A stretch of DNA of 13,003 nucleotides from contig CAYUIJ010000068.1 in the NCBI GenBank assembly GCA_964444735.1, forward strand, positions 1 through 13,003, given 5' to 3'. Within the stretch, counting starts at the first letter, position 1; every line of letters starts with the position of its first letter. This stretch comes from Phocaeicola_A sp964444735 (GTDB lineage: Bacteria; Bacteroidota; Bacteroidia; Bacteroidales; Bacteroidaceae). Shown one piece after another: positions 1 through 6,650 of this stretch. The notes under the pieces were generated by a model. That model made no database searches. It was not told the DNA's origin and worked only from the letters and a program-made list of their open reading frames with translations. The translations under genes and the position numbers were made by a program.

Positions 1-459
1 GATGACATCGAGTTCTATTATCACGAAGAAGCAAGTGCTGCAAATGGAATAACGGACCCTATTGTTTATCATCGCGACCATCTTCAACCAGAGCGCAAGA
101 AAGACAAGACTGAGACATATTTCAGAATTGGGCAATTGAACTTGCATCAATCTGGAATAGATATCACTTTTGAAAACGAGAAGTTACATTATAGGGCATC
201 AGCCTTAATACGCGGCTATCGCATCGATACTGATGGTGGAAGTGTATCATTCTCAACACATCTCTATGATGACCTTTTCAAAGATATGTCTGTGACGGAC
301 GGCATAAACGTCAGATGGGTTGACAAAGAGTCTTTGATAAGACAAATGGATTCTCAAGTGTACACCAGACAGAACGTGAAGAAATATGATGGCTTCACAA
401 AAACTGAAGATCCGTGCGACCGACCGTGGCGATACAAAGTAAAGCCCTATAAATTATGA
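1..459 (+). CDS. Hypothetical protein, C-terminal part (5' end outside the window)
   Basis: The reading frame is open from base 1 to the TGA at 457-459, so the gene begins before the window. The TTG at 136 is internal, not a start. About 152 residues are visible. They are soluble in character, with no membrane segment or signal peptide. The phrases SGIDITFEN and SALIRGYRI form a compact core, and the tail is rich in Lys, Arg and Tyr. I do not recognise the family with confidence. The 'GIDI ... LIRG' pattern faintly recalls the core of 3-methyladenine DNA glycosylases of the MPG type, but this is only an impression. The stop overlaps the next start (ATGA, 456-459), so it is probably translationally coupled to the downstream deiminase-like gene and belongs to the same transcription unit. 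Confidence 0.7.
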   Translation, partial: DDIEFYYHEEASAANGITDPIVYHRDHLQPERKKDKTETYFRIGQLNLHQSGIDITFENEKLHYRASALIRGYRIDTDGGSVSFSTHLYDDLFKDMSVTDGINVRWVDKESLIRQMDSQVYTRQNVKKYDGFTKTEDPCDRPWRYKVKPYKL

Positions 460-1289
460 TTTTCAACAAAGACACAAACTTGGTTTACATATCACACTGG
501 CTACCTCCATCTATCAAGAAGCCTTTGCGCTTGTTGCTGGAAGAAGTAGGCATACAATATGAACTGCTCAAATGCGAAAACGACTATTGGGCAAGGGACT
601 TCATGCCCATACAGTTGGAAGAGGATGTGTTCATCAAGTATCGCTATTGGCCAGATTATCTCTTGACATCTCCGGATTTGAAGGAATATATAACTGATTG
701 TACAGAGGAATGCGAACGCTTGGGCATACGCTATACCGAGACGGACATCATTATTGATGGCGGCAATGTCGTTCCATGCGGCGATTACATCGTAATGACC
801 GATAAAGTATTCACTGAGAACCACGTTCCAAAACTGGACAAAGGCTTGACGGCACGATTGGAGAAACTTTTCGGACATAAGGTTGTGTTCATTCCGTGGC
901 ATAGAAAGGAAGGCGATGACGAGTTTGGCCATTCAGACGGTTTCGTCAAGTATGCTGGTGGAAAGAAGATTCTTATGGGCAACCACAGAGAAAGTTACCC
1001 CGAGGAAGCAGATGCTATTCGCAAAGTTCTGGAGAATTATGGTTTTGATGTTACTGAACTGGCGTATGATGTAGAGCATCCCGACAAGGAATATAACTGG
1101 GCATACATCAATTTCCTGCAAGTGGGAAATCAGATAATCATGCCGACTTTTGGCATCGATGAAGACGAGCAGGCAAGAATGCAAATCCAGAAGATGTTTC
1201 CCACTTGTGAGATATATGGCTTACCTGCGCATGTAATTGCAAACAAAGGCGGTGCATTGCACTGCATAACCTGGAATATAAAACGTTGA
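456..1289 (+). CDS. Agmatine deiminase / peptidyl-arginine deiminase family protein
   Basis: A 277-residue protein of the guanidino-group-modifying deiminase superfamily (PF04371, agmatine deiminase/Porphyromonas-type PAD). These enzymes hydrolyse a guanidine to a ureido group and ammonia through a Cys thiolate. The expected landmarks are present in order: NDYWARDFMPI at 42-52 (substrate-side Asp and Arg), IDGGNVV near 107, GHSDGF at 158-163 (the His/Asp pair), and the catalytic-Cys block GGALHCITWN, with Cys270. It is clearly shorter than typical agmatine deiminases (about 340-370 residues), mainly at the N-terminus. The substrate should therefore not be assumed to be agmatine. There is no signal peptide, so it is probably cytosolic. 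The ATG overlaps the upstream stop by four bases. The gap to the next gene is 7 bases, consistent with an operon. Confidence 0.85.
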   Translation: MIFNKDTNLVYISHWLPPSIKKPLRLLLEEVGIQYELLKCENDYWARDFMPIQLEEDVFIKYRYWPDYLLTSPDLKEYITDCTEECERLGIRYTETDIIIDGGNVVPCGDYIVMTDKVFTENHVPKLDKGLTARLEKLFGHKVVFIPWHRKEGDDEFGHSDGFVKYAGGKKILMGNHRESYPEEADAIRKVLENYGFDVTELAYDVEHPDKEYNWAYINFLQVGNQIIMPTFGIDEDEQARMQIQKMFPTCEIYGLPAHVIANKGGALHCITWNIKR

Positions 1290-1296
1290 AACATAT

Positions 1297-1830
1297 ATGC
1301 AGATAACAGTTATAACAGGCAGTGCCCACCGGCACGGCACATCGGCTTTGCTGGCCGATGAGTTTATCAAGGGCGCAACAGAAGCGGGACACGAGGTGTT
1401 TCGCTTCGATGCCGCATTCAAGGACGTGCATCCCTGCTTGGGTTGCGATACGTGCATCAATAAGGGCATGGGTTGTGTTTATAAGGACGATATGCAGGAA
1501 CTTAACCCGCATATCCTGGAGGCTGATGTGCTGGTGTTTGCCTCGCCCATTTATTACTACAACATCAATGCTCAGATAAAGGCAGTGATGGACCGCTTCT
1601 ACGCCAACAATGCAGCCTTGCAAGGCAATAGGAAAGCGGCTATGCTGCTCACTATGGCAGATGACTGTCACGAGTCGGCTGATGGCCCGACCGTGTTCTT
1701 TGAACGATACACCAATTACATGAAGTGGGAGAACCTTGGCGTGATTGCCGCCATGAACAGTTGGACGGTTGATGACATCAAGCAGACTGACTATCCTCGC
1801 CAAGCCTACGAGTTGGGCAAAAGCATATAA
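1297..1830 (+). CDS. Flavodoxin-fold NAD(P)H-dependent FMN oxidoreductase
   Basis: A 177-residue single-domain flavoprotein of the flavodoxin / NADPH-dependent FMN reductase type. The N-terminal strand-loop TVITGSAHRHGTSALLADEF (4-23) is the FMN phosphate-binding loop. HPCLGCDTC (45-53) followed by GCVYKDDM is the Cys-containing block of iron-sulfur-flavoprotein-like NAD(P)H oxidoreductases. FASPIYYYNINAQIKAVMDR (81-100) is the conserved loop over the flavin ring and the dimer contact. Such enzymes reduce quinones, nitro compounds or protein-bound cofactors using FMN; the true substrate cannot be read from sequence. There is no signal or membrane segment. It starts with ATG 7 bases after the deiminase-like gene and is probably co-transcribed with it. 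A long open frame on the opposite strand here is only a shadow. Confidence 0.88.
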   Translation: MQITVITGSAHRHGTSALLADEFIKGATEAGHEVFRFDAAFKDVHPCLGCDTCINKGMGCVYKDDMQELNPHILEADVLVFASPIYYYNINAQIKAVMDRFYANNAALQGNRKAAMLLTMADDCHESADGPTVFFERYTNYMKWENLGVIAAMNSWTVDDIKQTDYPRQAYELGKSI

Positions 1831-1857
1831 GTCAATGGGAACATTTTTTTGGACGTT

Positions 1858-2184
1858 ATGACTTTGAATGAATACCAACAAGCAGCACTCGCCACGGTGT
1901 GCTATCCCAAGGATATGAGCATTCTGTATCCTGTGCTTGGATTGTCGGGCGAAACTGGCGAGGTCGCAGATAAAATCAAGAAAGTCTATCGCGACTATCA
2001 AGGCGTGTTCTCGGAAGAGCAACGCAAGGCCATCACCTTGGAATTGAGCGATGTGATGTGGTATTGCGCGGCACTGGCCAACGATTTAGGGTACAGCCTT
2101 GACGAGATAGGCCAAATGAACATTGCCAAACTCGCCTCTCGCAAAGAGCGTGGTGTAATTTCCGGCAACGGAGACAACAGATAA
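1858..2184 (+). CDS. MazG-like nucleotide pyrophosphohydrolase
   Basis: A protein of 108 residues from the ATG at 1858. A TTG nine bases upstream is in frame but lies in a T-run and is less likely to be the start. It fits the all-alpha NTP pyrophosphohydrolase (MazG-like, PF03819) family, which hydrolyses nucleoside triphosphates to monophosphate and pyrophosphate in a house-cleaning role. The metal-binding signature ExxE...ExxD is complete: GETGEVADKIKK (Glu32, Glu35) and LELSDVMWYCAALA (Glu62, Asp65). The single-domain length is usual for the short members, which act as dimers or tetramers. It lies 27 bases after the flavoprotein gene and 11 before the next gene, on the same strand. The preferred nucleotide is unknown. 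Confidence 0.88.
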   Translation: MTLNEYQQAALATVCYPKDMSILYPVLGLSGETGEVADKIKKVYRDYQGVFSEEQRKAITLELSDVMWYCAALANDLGYSLDEIGQMNIAKLASRKERGVISGNGDNR

Positions 2185-2195
2185 TATCGAGGGAT

Positions 2196-2543
2196 ATGAA
2201 GAAAGTAAAAATAACAGTCCTGCGCAAGATGTTCAACGAAGACCTTGCGAAGGAATATGGGGCTGAGGGGCTGACTTCATGCCCGATGCTCCGTGAGGGG
2301 CAGGTGTTCTATGCCGACTATGCCAAGCCTGAGGGTTTGTGTGACGAGGCATGGAAGGCGATATACCAATACGTTTTTGCCTTGGCGCACGGAGCGGACA
2401 AGGAGACTTTTTACTATGGTGATTGGATTCGCAAGCCGGGCGTGGCAATCTGTTCGTGCAACGACGGACTGCGCCCTGTTATCTTCAAACTCGAAACCAC
2501 GGATGAAGAGAGCAAGATAGACTACGAACCCGTGAAAAAGTAA
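2196..2543 (+). CDS. TIGR04076-type small conserved protein
   Basis: A 115-residue protein matching, from memory, the TIGR04076 family of small proteins of unknown function. The matching features are the opening VKITVLRKMFNEDLAKEY, a CP motif at Cys29-Pro30, an EGLCDEAW block containing Cys49, the phrase IYQYVFALAHGA, and a C-terminal stretch with Cys86, Cys88 and DGLRPVIFKLE. The spaced cysteines suggest a metal or redox centre, but no activity is established for the family as far as I know. No signal peptide or membrane segment is visible. The ATG follows the MazG-like stop by 11 bases, so it is most likely in the same operon. Family assignment is good; function is open. Confidence 0.82.
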   Translation: MKKVKITVLRKMFNEDLAKEYGAEGLTSCPMLREGQVFYADYAKPEGLCDEAWKAIYQYVFALAHGADKETFYYGDWIRKPGVAICSCNDGLRPVIFKLETTDEESKIDYEPVKK

Positions 2544-2567
2544 TCACATGAATGGGCCTATATTGAT

Positions 2568-3018
2568 ATGAGACGGTTCAAGCAACAACTTCCCGCCCAA
2601 GAATGCTTTGCTATATTGCAACGCAACATGTCGGGTGTCTTAGCCCTTTGCGATAAAGATATGATGCCTTATGCTGTGCCATTGAGTCATGCTGTTGATG
2701 GCGACAGACTGATATTTCACTGCGCAAAAGAGGGACACAAACTCGATTTGATACGCGAGAACGACAATGCTTCGTTCTGTGTCATAGACCAGGATGAGGT
2801 TCACCATATACTTCCGCAGCGTCATCATTTTTGGCCGAATCCGCGTCATCGAAGATGAGAGCGAAAGGCTTGAAGCGGCAAAAATCATCGGGTGCTGCTG
2901 CAATCCAGACGAAAAAACTTTGGAGGAAGAATTGGCAAAAGGCTTCTCCCGCGTGGTCATGCTGGAAATGACGATAGACCAAATCACAGGGGAGCAGGCT
3001 ATTGAAATGGTAAAATAG
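2568..3018 (+). pseudogene. Pyridoxamine 5'-phosphate oxidase-like flavin-binding protein, frameshifted
   Basis: Two consecutive open frames together make one PNPOx-like split-barrel protein of the kind annotated as pyridoxamine 5'-phosphate oxidase family in gut anaerobes. The first frame (from ATG 2568) runs through SGVLALCDKDMMPYAVPLSH, FHCAKEGHKLDLIREN and SFCVIDQDEV, then loses homology after about 2797. The other frame supplies FTIYFRSVIIFGRIRVIEDE and a C-terminal half ending LEMTIDQITGEQAIEMVK, with stop at 3016-3018. Family members have a short linker, roughly Val-Pro-Glu-Glu/Lys, between DQDEV and the TTYFRS block. Here it is missing, so a deletion of about 11 or 14 bases explains the shift better than a single-base sequencing error. 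The first frame ends as a 96-residue product that lacks half the flavin-binding barrel. It is probably non-functional. Confidence 0.8.
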
Positions 3019-3024
3019 AACGAC

Positions 3025-3420
3025 ATGAGTAAACGAGACTACATACAGGCCAACAAGCAATGGCTCATTGAAAAGGCCAAGGAGGGCGTGAAGGCTCTTC
3101 CCAAAGGCATATACTACAAGGTGCTGGCATCGGGTGAACCGAATGGCAAACACCCGATGCCTCGAAGCATCGTCACTGTGCATTATACAGGCAAGACCAT
3201 CAACGGCAAGACATTCGACAGCAGCCGTGGCGGTGTGGCACCGGCTTTCCGCCTGAGCGACCTCATCGAGGGCTGGATAATCGCCATGCAACAGATGGTG
3301 GTTGGCGACAAGTGGGAACTTTACCTGCCTGCTGAAATGGGTTACGGCAAGTTTTCGCAGCCCGGCATTCCAGGCGGATCCACACTGATATTCGAGATTG
3401 AACTATTGGGGATAGCATAA
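3025..3420 (+). CDS. FKBP-type peptidyl-prolyl cis-trans isomerase
   Basis: A 131-residue protein. After a short charged N-terminal helix (1-25) comes one complete FKBP domain (PF00254). It shows VHYTGKTINGKTFDSS (52-67), a EGW motif at 82-84 with the conserved Trp that floors the active site, GDKWELYLPAEMGYG (94-108) and IPGGSTLIFEIELLGI (115-130). FKBPs catalyse cis-trans isomerisation of Xaa-Pro bonds and help folding. There is no signal peptide or lipobox, unlike many Bacteroidetes FKBPs, which are exported, so this copy is probably cytosolic. It starts 6 bases after the frameshifted PNPOx-like gene, and its stop overlaps the start of the truncated MBL-fold gene (TAATG), indicating translational coupling. 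Confidence 0.93.
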   Translation: MSKRDYIQANKQWLIEKAKEGVKALPKGIYYKVLASGEPNGKHPMPRSIVTVHYTGKTINGKTFDSSRGGVAPAFRLSDLIEGWIIAMQQMVVGDKWELYLPAEMGYGKFSQPGIPGGSTLIFEIELLGIA

Positions 3421-3572
3421 TGCAGATAAGCGTTGTCATCGAAAACACATCACAGTGCGGAATGCCTGTGGATCATGGGTTGAGCCTGTGGATTGAAACT
3501 TGCGGCCGTAAGTTCTTCTTCGACCTTGGGCAGGGAAATCTGTTTGCTGATAATGTCAAGGCGATCGTTTAA
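3420..3572 (+). pseudogene. MBL-fold metallohydrolase, N-terminal stub (3' truncated)
   Basis: A 50-codon frame starting with ATG at 3420-3422, overlapping the FKBP stop as TAATG. The peptide MQISVVIENTS ... HGLSLWIETCGRKFFFDLGQ ... NLFADNVKAIV matches the opening of metallo-beta-lactamase-fold hydrolases of the type similar to 7,8-dihydropterin-6-methyl-4-(beta-D-ribofuranosyl)-aminobenzene-5'-phosphate synthase. In those proteins this segment is followed by the zinc-binding SHGHxDH motif. Here a TAA at 3570-3572 ends the frame before that motif, and no zinc-ligand block follows in any frame nearby. The gene is therefore cut to about one fifth of its normal length and cannot be an active hydrolase. 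The abrupt end marks a deletion or insertion joint with the A/T-rich DNA that follows. Confidence 0.75.
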
Positions 3573-3865
3573 ATGTTTGGTTTTCCACTATAAATTTAAT
3601 GCTTTTATCGCTATGTTCCTAATATCCAGCAGATTATTTTGAACCTTATATCGAACTCACGTTAATTAATAACGCAATCTTACGGAGTAAAAATGTCAGT
3701 GTAAAGAGTTTTTTCGCCTGAGATGAAATACCGAAATTCTGTCTACAATATTTGAAACAATCTTCATTATTCAGTCTGCTGTCTTTTCCATTTTTCATTA
3801 AGGTAAGGTTGCTTTCGCATTGGGCGGCCTTACTTGTGTGACTATAGCTTTTATGGACGTTTTTT
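3573..3865. other. Gap without a recognisable gene, right after a truncation joint
   Basis: 293 bases, A/T-richer than the gene string to the left. The only open frame of note is a 50-residue minus-strand ORF at 3646-3798. It is basic and hydrophobic at its C-terminus, and I recognise no family; it is probably chance or a relic. A hairpin can form from GTAAGG and CCTTAC around 3804-3835, just downstream of the minus-strand DUF2007-like gene. It lacks a T-run on that strand, so it is at best a weak terminator. Confidence 0.4.
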
Positions 3866-4105
3866 CTATTCTTTTAGTCGTGGGCGGTTTTCCTTGATTA
3901 TTTTTCCGGCAAATGCCTGCTCTTCATGATTCACCAATACAACCACTCCGTGACCTCCGGCACCATAAGGTGAGGTAAGTCCCACCGTTTCGTCTTTAAT
4001 CATGGCCTGTACTCCGTTTGCGGCTAAAAAGCCTTTTACCAGTTCTGCTTTCCAAAGGTCACCTCTGTAAATCTCGGCCAATGAACCATAATCTTTTGTT
4101 GCCAT
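3866..4105 (-). CDS. DUF2007-like small protein
   Basis: A 79-residue protein read leftward from the ATG at 4105. The pattern AEIYRGDLWKAELVKGFLAANGVQAMIKDE, then a Gly-rich turn (PYGAGGHG) and VVVLVNHEEQAFAGKIIKE, fits DUF2007 (PF09413, putative signal-transducing protein). That is a small ferredoxin-like alpha/beta domain in which residues from one strand-helix-strand unit handle an unknown ligand. There is no signal peptide or membrane segment. It stands alone: truncated plus-strand material lies to its left and a minus-strand pseudogene upstream to its right, so it is the only intact gene between the FKBP gene and proC. I could not find a convincing TAnnTTTG promoter in its A/T-rich leader. 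Function is unknown. Confidence 0.82.
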   Translation of the reverse strand: MATKDYGSLAEIYRGDLWKAELVKGFLAANGVQAMIKDETVGLTSPYGAGGHGVVVLVNHEEQAFAGKIIKENRPRLKE

Positions 4106-4189
4106 ACTGTGAATGTTTTTAAAATCAAAACTCTAATTTATTCATTTGCTTCTTTGACATTTACAATATAAGGATAATTTATAAGAAAT

Positions 4190-4835
4190 TTAAATAAATT
4201 TAAAGATTAGAAGTGAGAGGCGTATTTTATTTGCTGTCGTTCTTTTGGATGCCCATTTTAGATTTTCTGTTATGCATGGGCATTTACAAGGAGCGGTAAT
4301 ACGTTTCACATGATTCTGAATCTTCTTGATGAGGGCTTCACGACACTGATCTTGTATTTCTTTGACAACACGATGGCGACTTTTACCATTTGGCTACGAA
4401 TATCATCGGGTATGCAGGTGTGGTGCATTCCATTACGGCAGGGTGAGCCATCAGTGCACTTCTGCCTTGAACGGGCCGATGCGGTAACCGGACTCTTGAT
4501 AACGTCATCGACATGTCCTACAAGCCAGTAGCAGCTGTATTTGGCACGTCATCGGTATGATTGCAACGTTTGTCTAACCTGTTTACTTCATTTGGTATAA
4601 TATATACCATCGTGTTATGTCACAGTCCGGTTCTTCGTTGTGGTAATAGCTTTTGAACGGCTCACAAGATTTACCTTTATCAGTATAGGCAACAATCTGT
4701 TCCGATTTTCGTCTTCTAATCCAGCTGACAGACATCAGTCACTTCTTGTTTTGTCATTCCAGAATCCACAGTCTTGCTGTAGTTTGTGTAGTTTGTTTTA
4801 TTTGGTCTGTCATAGTAAAGCAAAAAAGATTATGG
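4190..4835 (-). pseudogene. Acyl-/acetyl-CoA synthetase (AMP-forming), decayed 3' remnant
   Basis: All three minus-strand frames carry successive pieces of the C-terminal part of an AMP-forming acyl-CoA synthetase (ANL superfamily). From high to low coordinate: a degraded YGQT-like stretch near 4803-4815, KGKSCEP at about 4659-4681, HTDDV just before VGHVDDVIKS (4492-4521), GYRIGPF (4469-4489, other frame), ALMAHPAVMEC (4425-4457, third frame), PDDIRSQMVKVAIVLSKKYK (4351-4410), and LIKKIQNHVKRITAP (4289-4333). This is the order of the hinge and lysine-bearing C-terminal domain in intact enzymes (VGRADDVIKSSGYRIGPFEVES and onward). At least four frameshifts and several stops rule out function. 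The final catalytic-lysine region is not recognisable. The first ~60% of the gene, including the AMP-binding P-loop, is missing. From memory, B. thetaiotaomicron has such a synthetase gene shortly beyond proC, so this is probably an ancestral gene in decay. Confidence 0.75.
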
Positions 4836-4851
4836 GTTAGTAAATACTCCT

Positions 4852-4881
4852 GCATATCCCTTGTTTGGACAAAGGATATGC
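4852..4881 (-). terminator. Hairpin downstream of proC
   Basis: GCATATCCCTTGT (4852-4864), loop TTGG, then ACAAAGGATATGC (4869-4881). The arms pair over 13 positions with one mismatch. It lies 29 bases past the proC stop. On the minus strand the stem is followed within about 25 bases by a run of six T, so it is a plausible but imperfect intrinsic terminator for proC. Confidence 0.6.
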
Positions 4882-4910
4882 GGAAAATATTGTCTGTTTC
4901 GCGGTTGATT

Positions 4911-5681
4911 TCAGCGGCTGGCTTTCAGTGCGCGTATCACTGACGAAGTGAATCCGGCATGTTCCAGTTCGTTCAGTCCCTTGATAGTGATGCCTCCCGG
5001 AGTGGTAACTTTGTCAATTTCGACCGATGGATGTGTATTGTTGTTGAGAATCAGTCGGGCTGCTCCTTCGAGTGACTGTGCTACCATGCGCATAGAATTG
5101 ATGGGTGAGATACCCATCTCTATACCAGCCTGCATGGCGGCCTGCACGTATTTCAATGCATAGGCGATGCCGCATGATGAAAGGGCGGTAGCCGCTTCAA
5201 GTTGTTTTTCATTGATGAGTATGGCAAGGCCCATTTCATTGAAGATGTTGAGTAGTAGCCGGGTCTGTTCTTCCGAGATATTGCGTCCGCAGATAAGCGT
5301 CATGCTTGCCTTTTCAGAGATGGCCGTGTTGGGGATAATGCGGAAAATGGGCATTTCCGGGTCAACGAAATGGGCCACTTCCTCAATGGATATTCCGGCA
5401 GCCAATGATACCAGTATCTGAGGGCGTTGAGGATGTATGGGACTCAGTACTTCTTCTACCTTCCAAGGCTTCACTGCCAGAATGATAATATCGGCATTGC
5501 GTGTGGCTTCCTTATTGTCATTGGTTGTATTGATTTCTGGGAAACGTTTTTTCAGTTTTTCCAATTTCTCGTTATGAGGATTGGAAACTGTAATGTCCTT
5601 GACGTTGATAAATTGGCTTTGTGCCAGTCCGCATGCAATGGCTGCTCCCATATTGCCTGCGCCGATAATTGTTATTCTCAT
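4911..5681 (-). CDS. proC: Pyrroline-5-carboxylate reductase
   Basis: A 256-residue protein covering the full family length. It catalyses the last step of proline synthesis, NAD(P)H-dependent reduction of 1-pyrroline-5-carboxylate to L-proline, in the cytosol. The Rossmann dinucleotide loop GAGNMGAAIACGLA is at 7-20. The cofactor-side ADIIILAVKPW is at 63-73, the family block RIIPNTA at 114-120, and the C-terminal dimer domain signature VTTPGGITIKGLNELE ends the protein, with PGG at 228-230. The start is the ATG at 5681. From memory, proC follows argD in related Bacteroides; here argD is gone and proC instead follows the IS30 relic. It has its own promoter-like boxes upstream and a hairpin downstream, so it can be expressed alone. 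No damage is visible. Confidence 0.95.
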   Translation of the reverse strand: MRITIIGAGNMGAAIACGLAQSQFINVKDITVSNPHNEKLEKLKKRFPEINTTNDNKEATRNADIIILAVKPWKVEEVLSPIHPQRPQILVSLAAGISIEEVAHFVDPEMPIFRIIPNTAISEKASMTLICGRNISEEQTRLLLNIFNEMGLAILINEKQLEAATALSSCGIAYALKYVQAAMQAGIEMGISPINSMRMVAQSLEGAARLILNNNTHPSVEIDKVTTPGGITIKGLNELEHAGFTSSVIRALKASR

Positions 5682-5712
5682 ATCAATGTTATTAATTGGT
5701 TTTCAATTGTAG

Positions 5713-5743
5713 CAAAGGTAGAAAAGTAAATAATAAGAAGAAA
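5713..5743 (-). promoter_or_regulatory. Bacteroides-type promoter of proC
   Basis: Reading the minus strand, TACCTTTG (5713-5720) is an exact match to the Bacteroides -7 box TAnnTTTG. Nineteen bases further upstream lies TTTC (5740-5743), one base off the -33 TTTG box. The proC ATG is about 30 bases downstream. The promoter lies between the IS30 relic and proC, so proC does not depend on read-through from the arg side. Confidence 0.65.
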
Positions 5744-5771
5744 CTATTTCAGCAATATATTGTGAATCGTC

Positions 5772-6650
5772 TTATTGAGGGGAGCATGTATTGAAAAATT
5801 GCATGATCAACTGGCAAATGCAAGAATAGAGAAAATGTCTGAAGGACTCACGTTTCGGTGTTGGGAAAATGAATTGAGTTTCTCGCCTGGCCTTGCGTTT
5901 GTCCTGGCCTGTACTTTTTTTAGGAAAGAATTGCCCGGATTGCTTAGAGTCCGTTCCTTCCGGCCCGTATTGCCTTATGAGTTTTCCGATGTTCTTTGGT
6001 GGCACCTTTCTTCTACGAACAGCAGGGGCCGGAGGAACAGGCGGAGGTTCCCTTCAAAGCTTCCGTGATTTTCCCGTGCGAGGAGAACCCGCTGTAGTTG
6101 TCCTTTGTCATGGTCTTCATCCCGTCTTCCCTGTACGGCAGTGCCAGCCTGACTGCGGTTCTCGCTGGTTCCCCGCTTTCGTCCGCCCGCACGTGCCGGT
6201 ATGTCAGTCCGTGCGATATGGGCCTGCCTTCTCTTTTCATGTACCCCGCGACCTGCTTCGGTGACCAGCCGTCCCGCCTCACATGCTCCAATGCCTTCCA
6301 CACGACCAGACTGTCTGTCCTTGCGGCTGTTCTCCGTGTCGGGTCTGAGCCCGTGCCATGCCCATTTGGCGAGCCTTATTCCACAGGTACTTTCCGCTTC
6401 CGGTATTGTCTCGCCTGAGCCTGCGGGAGAGGCTGGCTGACTTACGCACACTGACGAGGCGGTTTCTTTTCTTGTCGTCTTCTTTTGCAACGGCACAAAA
6501 ATTTGCGGCCTTTGTTCCGGAGTTACTTGATAGTGCATTGCAACACAAGATCAGTAATTTCAGAGGAATTCGAACCTTTCTTTTCTTTTTTTTGTATTGT
6601 CAGTTGCTTTTGGCGGGGATGGCTTGGATTTTTGCGCTTCGATTTTGAAT
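5772..6650 (-). mobile_element. IS30-family insertion sequence, heavily degraded
   Basis: Minus-strand pieces of an IS30-type transposase occur in order but in different frames. The N-terminus from ATG 6538 shows PEQRPQIFVPLQKKTTRKE. About 6452-6344 carries the helix-turn-helix region and SGKYLWNKARQMGMARAQ. 6303-6013 carries MWKALEHVRRDGWSPKQVAG and GRPISHGLTYRHVRADESGE, the hallmark 'WSPEQI ... ISHETIYRHI' block, then a trace of TKDNYSGF. 6005 to about 5800 holds a piece like the C-terminus (IGKLIRQYGPEGTDS, then TPKRESFRHFL). The middle, with most of the DDE catalytic core, is deleted. Three or more frameshifts make it inactive. No clear terminal inverted repeats or target duplication could be paired, so the outer limits are approximate. 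The bases look G/C-richer than the flanks. It occupies exactly the place where argG (rest), argC and argD would be expected. Confidence 0.8.

Noticed and set aside
501..932. Minus-strand open frame of 143 codons
   Set aside because: It is antisense to the deiminase-family gene, whose catalytic motifs are intact. No motif is seen in the antisense product.
1138..2022. Long minus-strand open frame of about 294 codons
   Set aside because: It lies opposite the flavodoxin-fold and MazG-like genes, which show clear family motifs. Its own translation is Cys/His-rich with no recognisable domain.
2780..2810. Programmed ribosomal frameshift in the PNPOx-like gene
   Set aside because: No slippery heptamer is evident and linker residues seem to be missing altogether, so a small deletion is the simpler reading.
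3646..3798. 50-residue minus-strand ORF as a gene
   Set aside because: It is short, has no recognised family and no promoter, and lies beside a truncation joint. It is mentioned only in the gap description.
4310..4531. Plus-strand open frame of 73 codons in the gap
   Set aside because: The opposite strand carries ordered fragments of an acyl-CoA synthetase, which explains the sequence better. The plus-strand product resembles nothing.
5893..6440. Several overlapping plus-strand frames
   Set aside because: They are shadows of the G/C-rich IS30 relic on the minus strand and lack any family motif.
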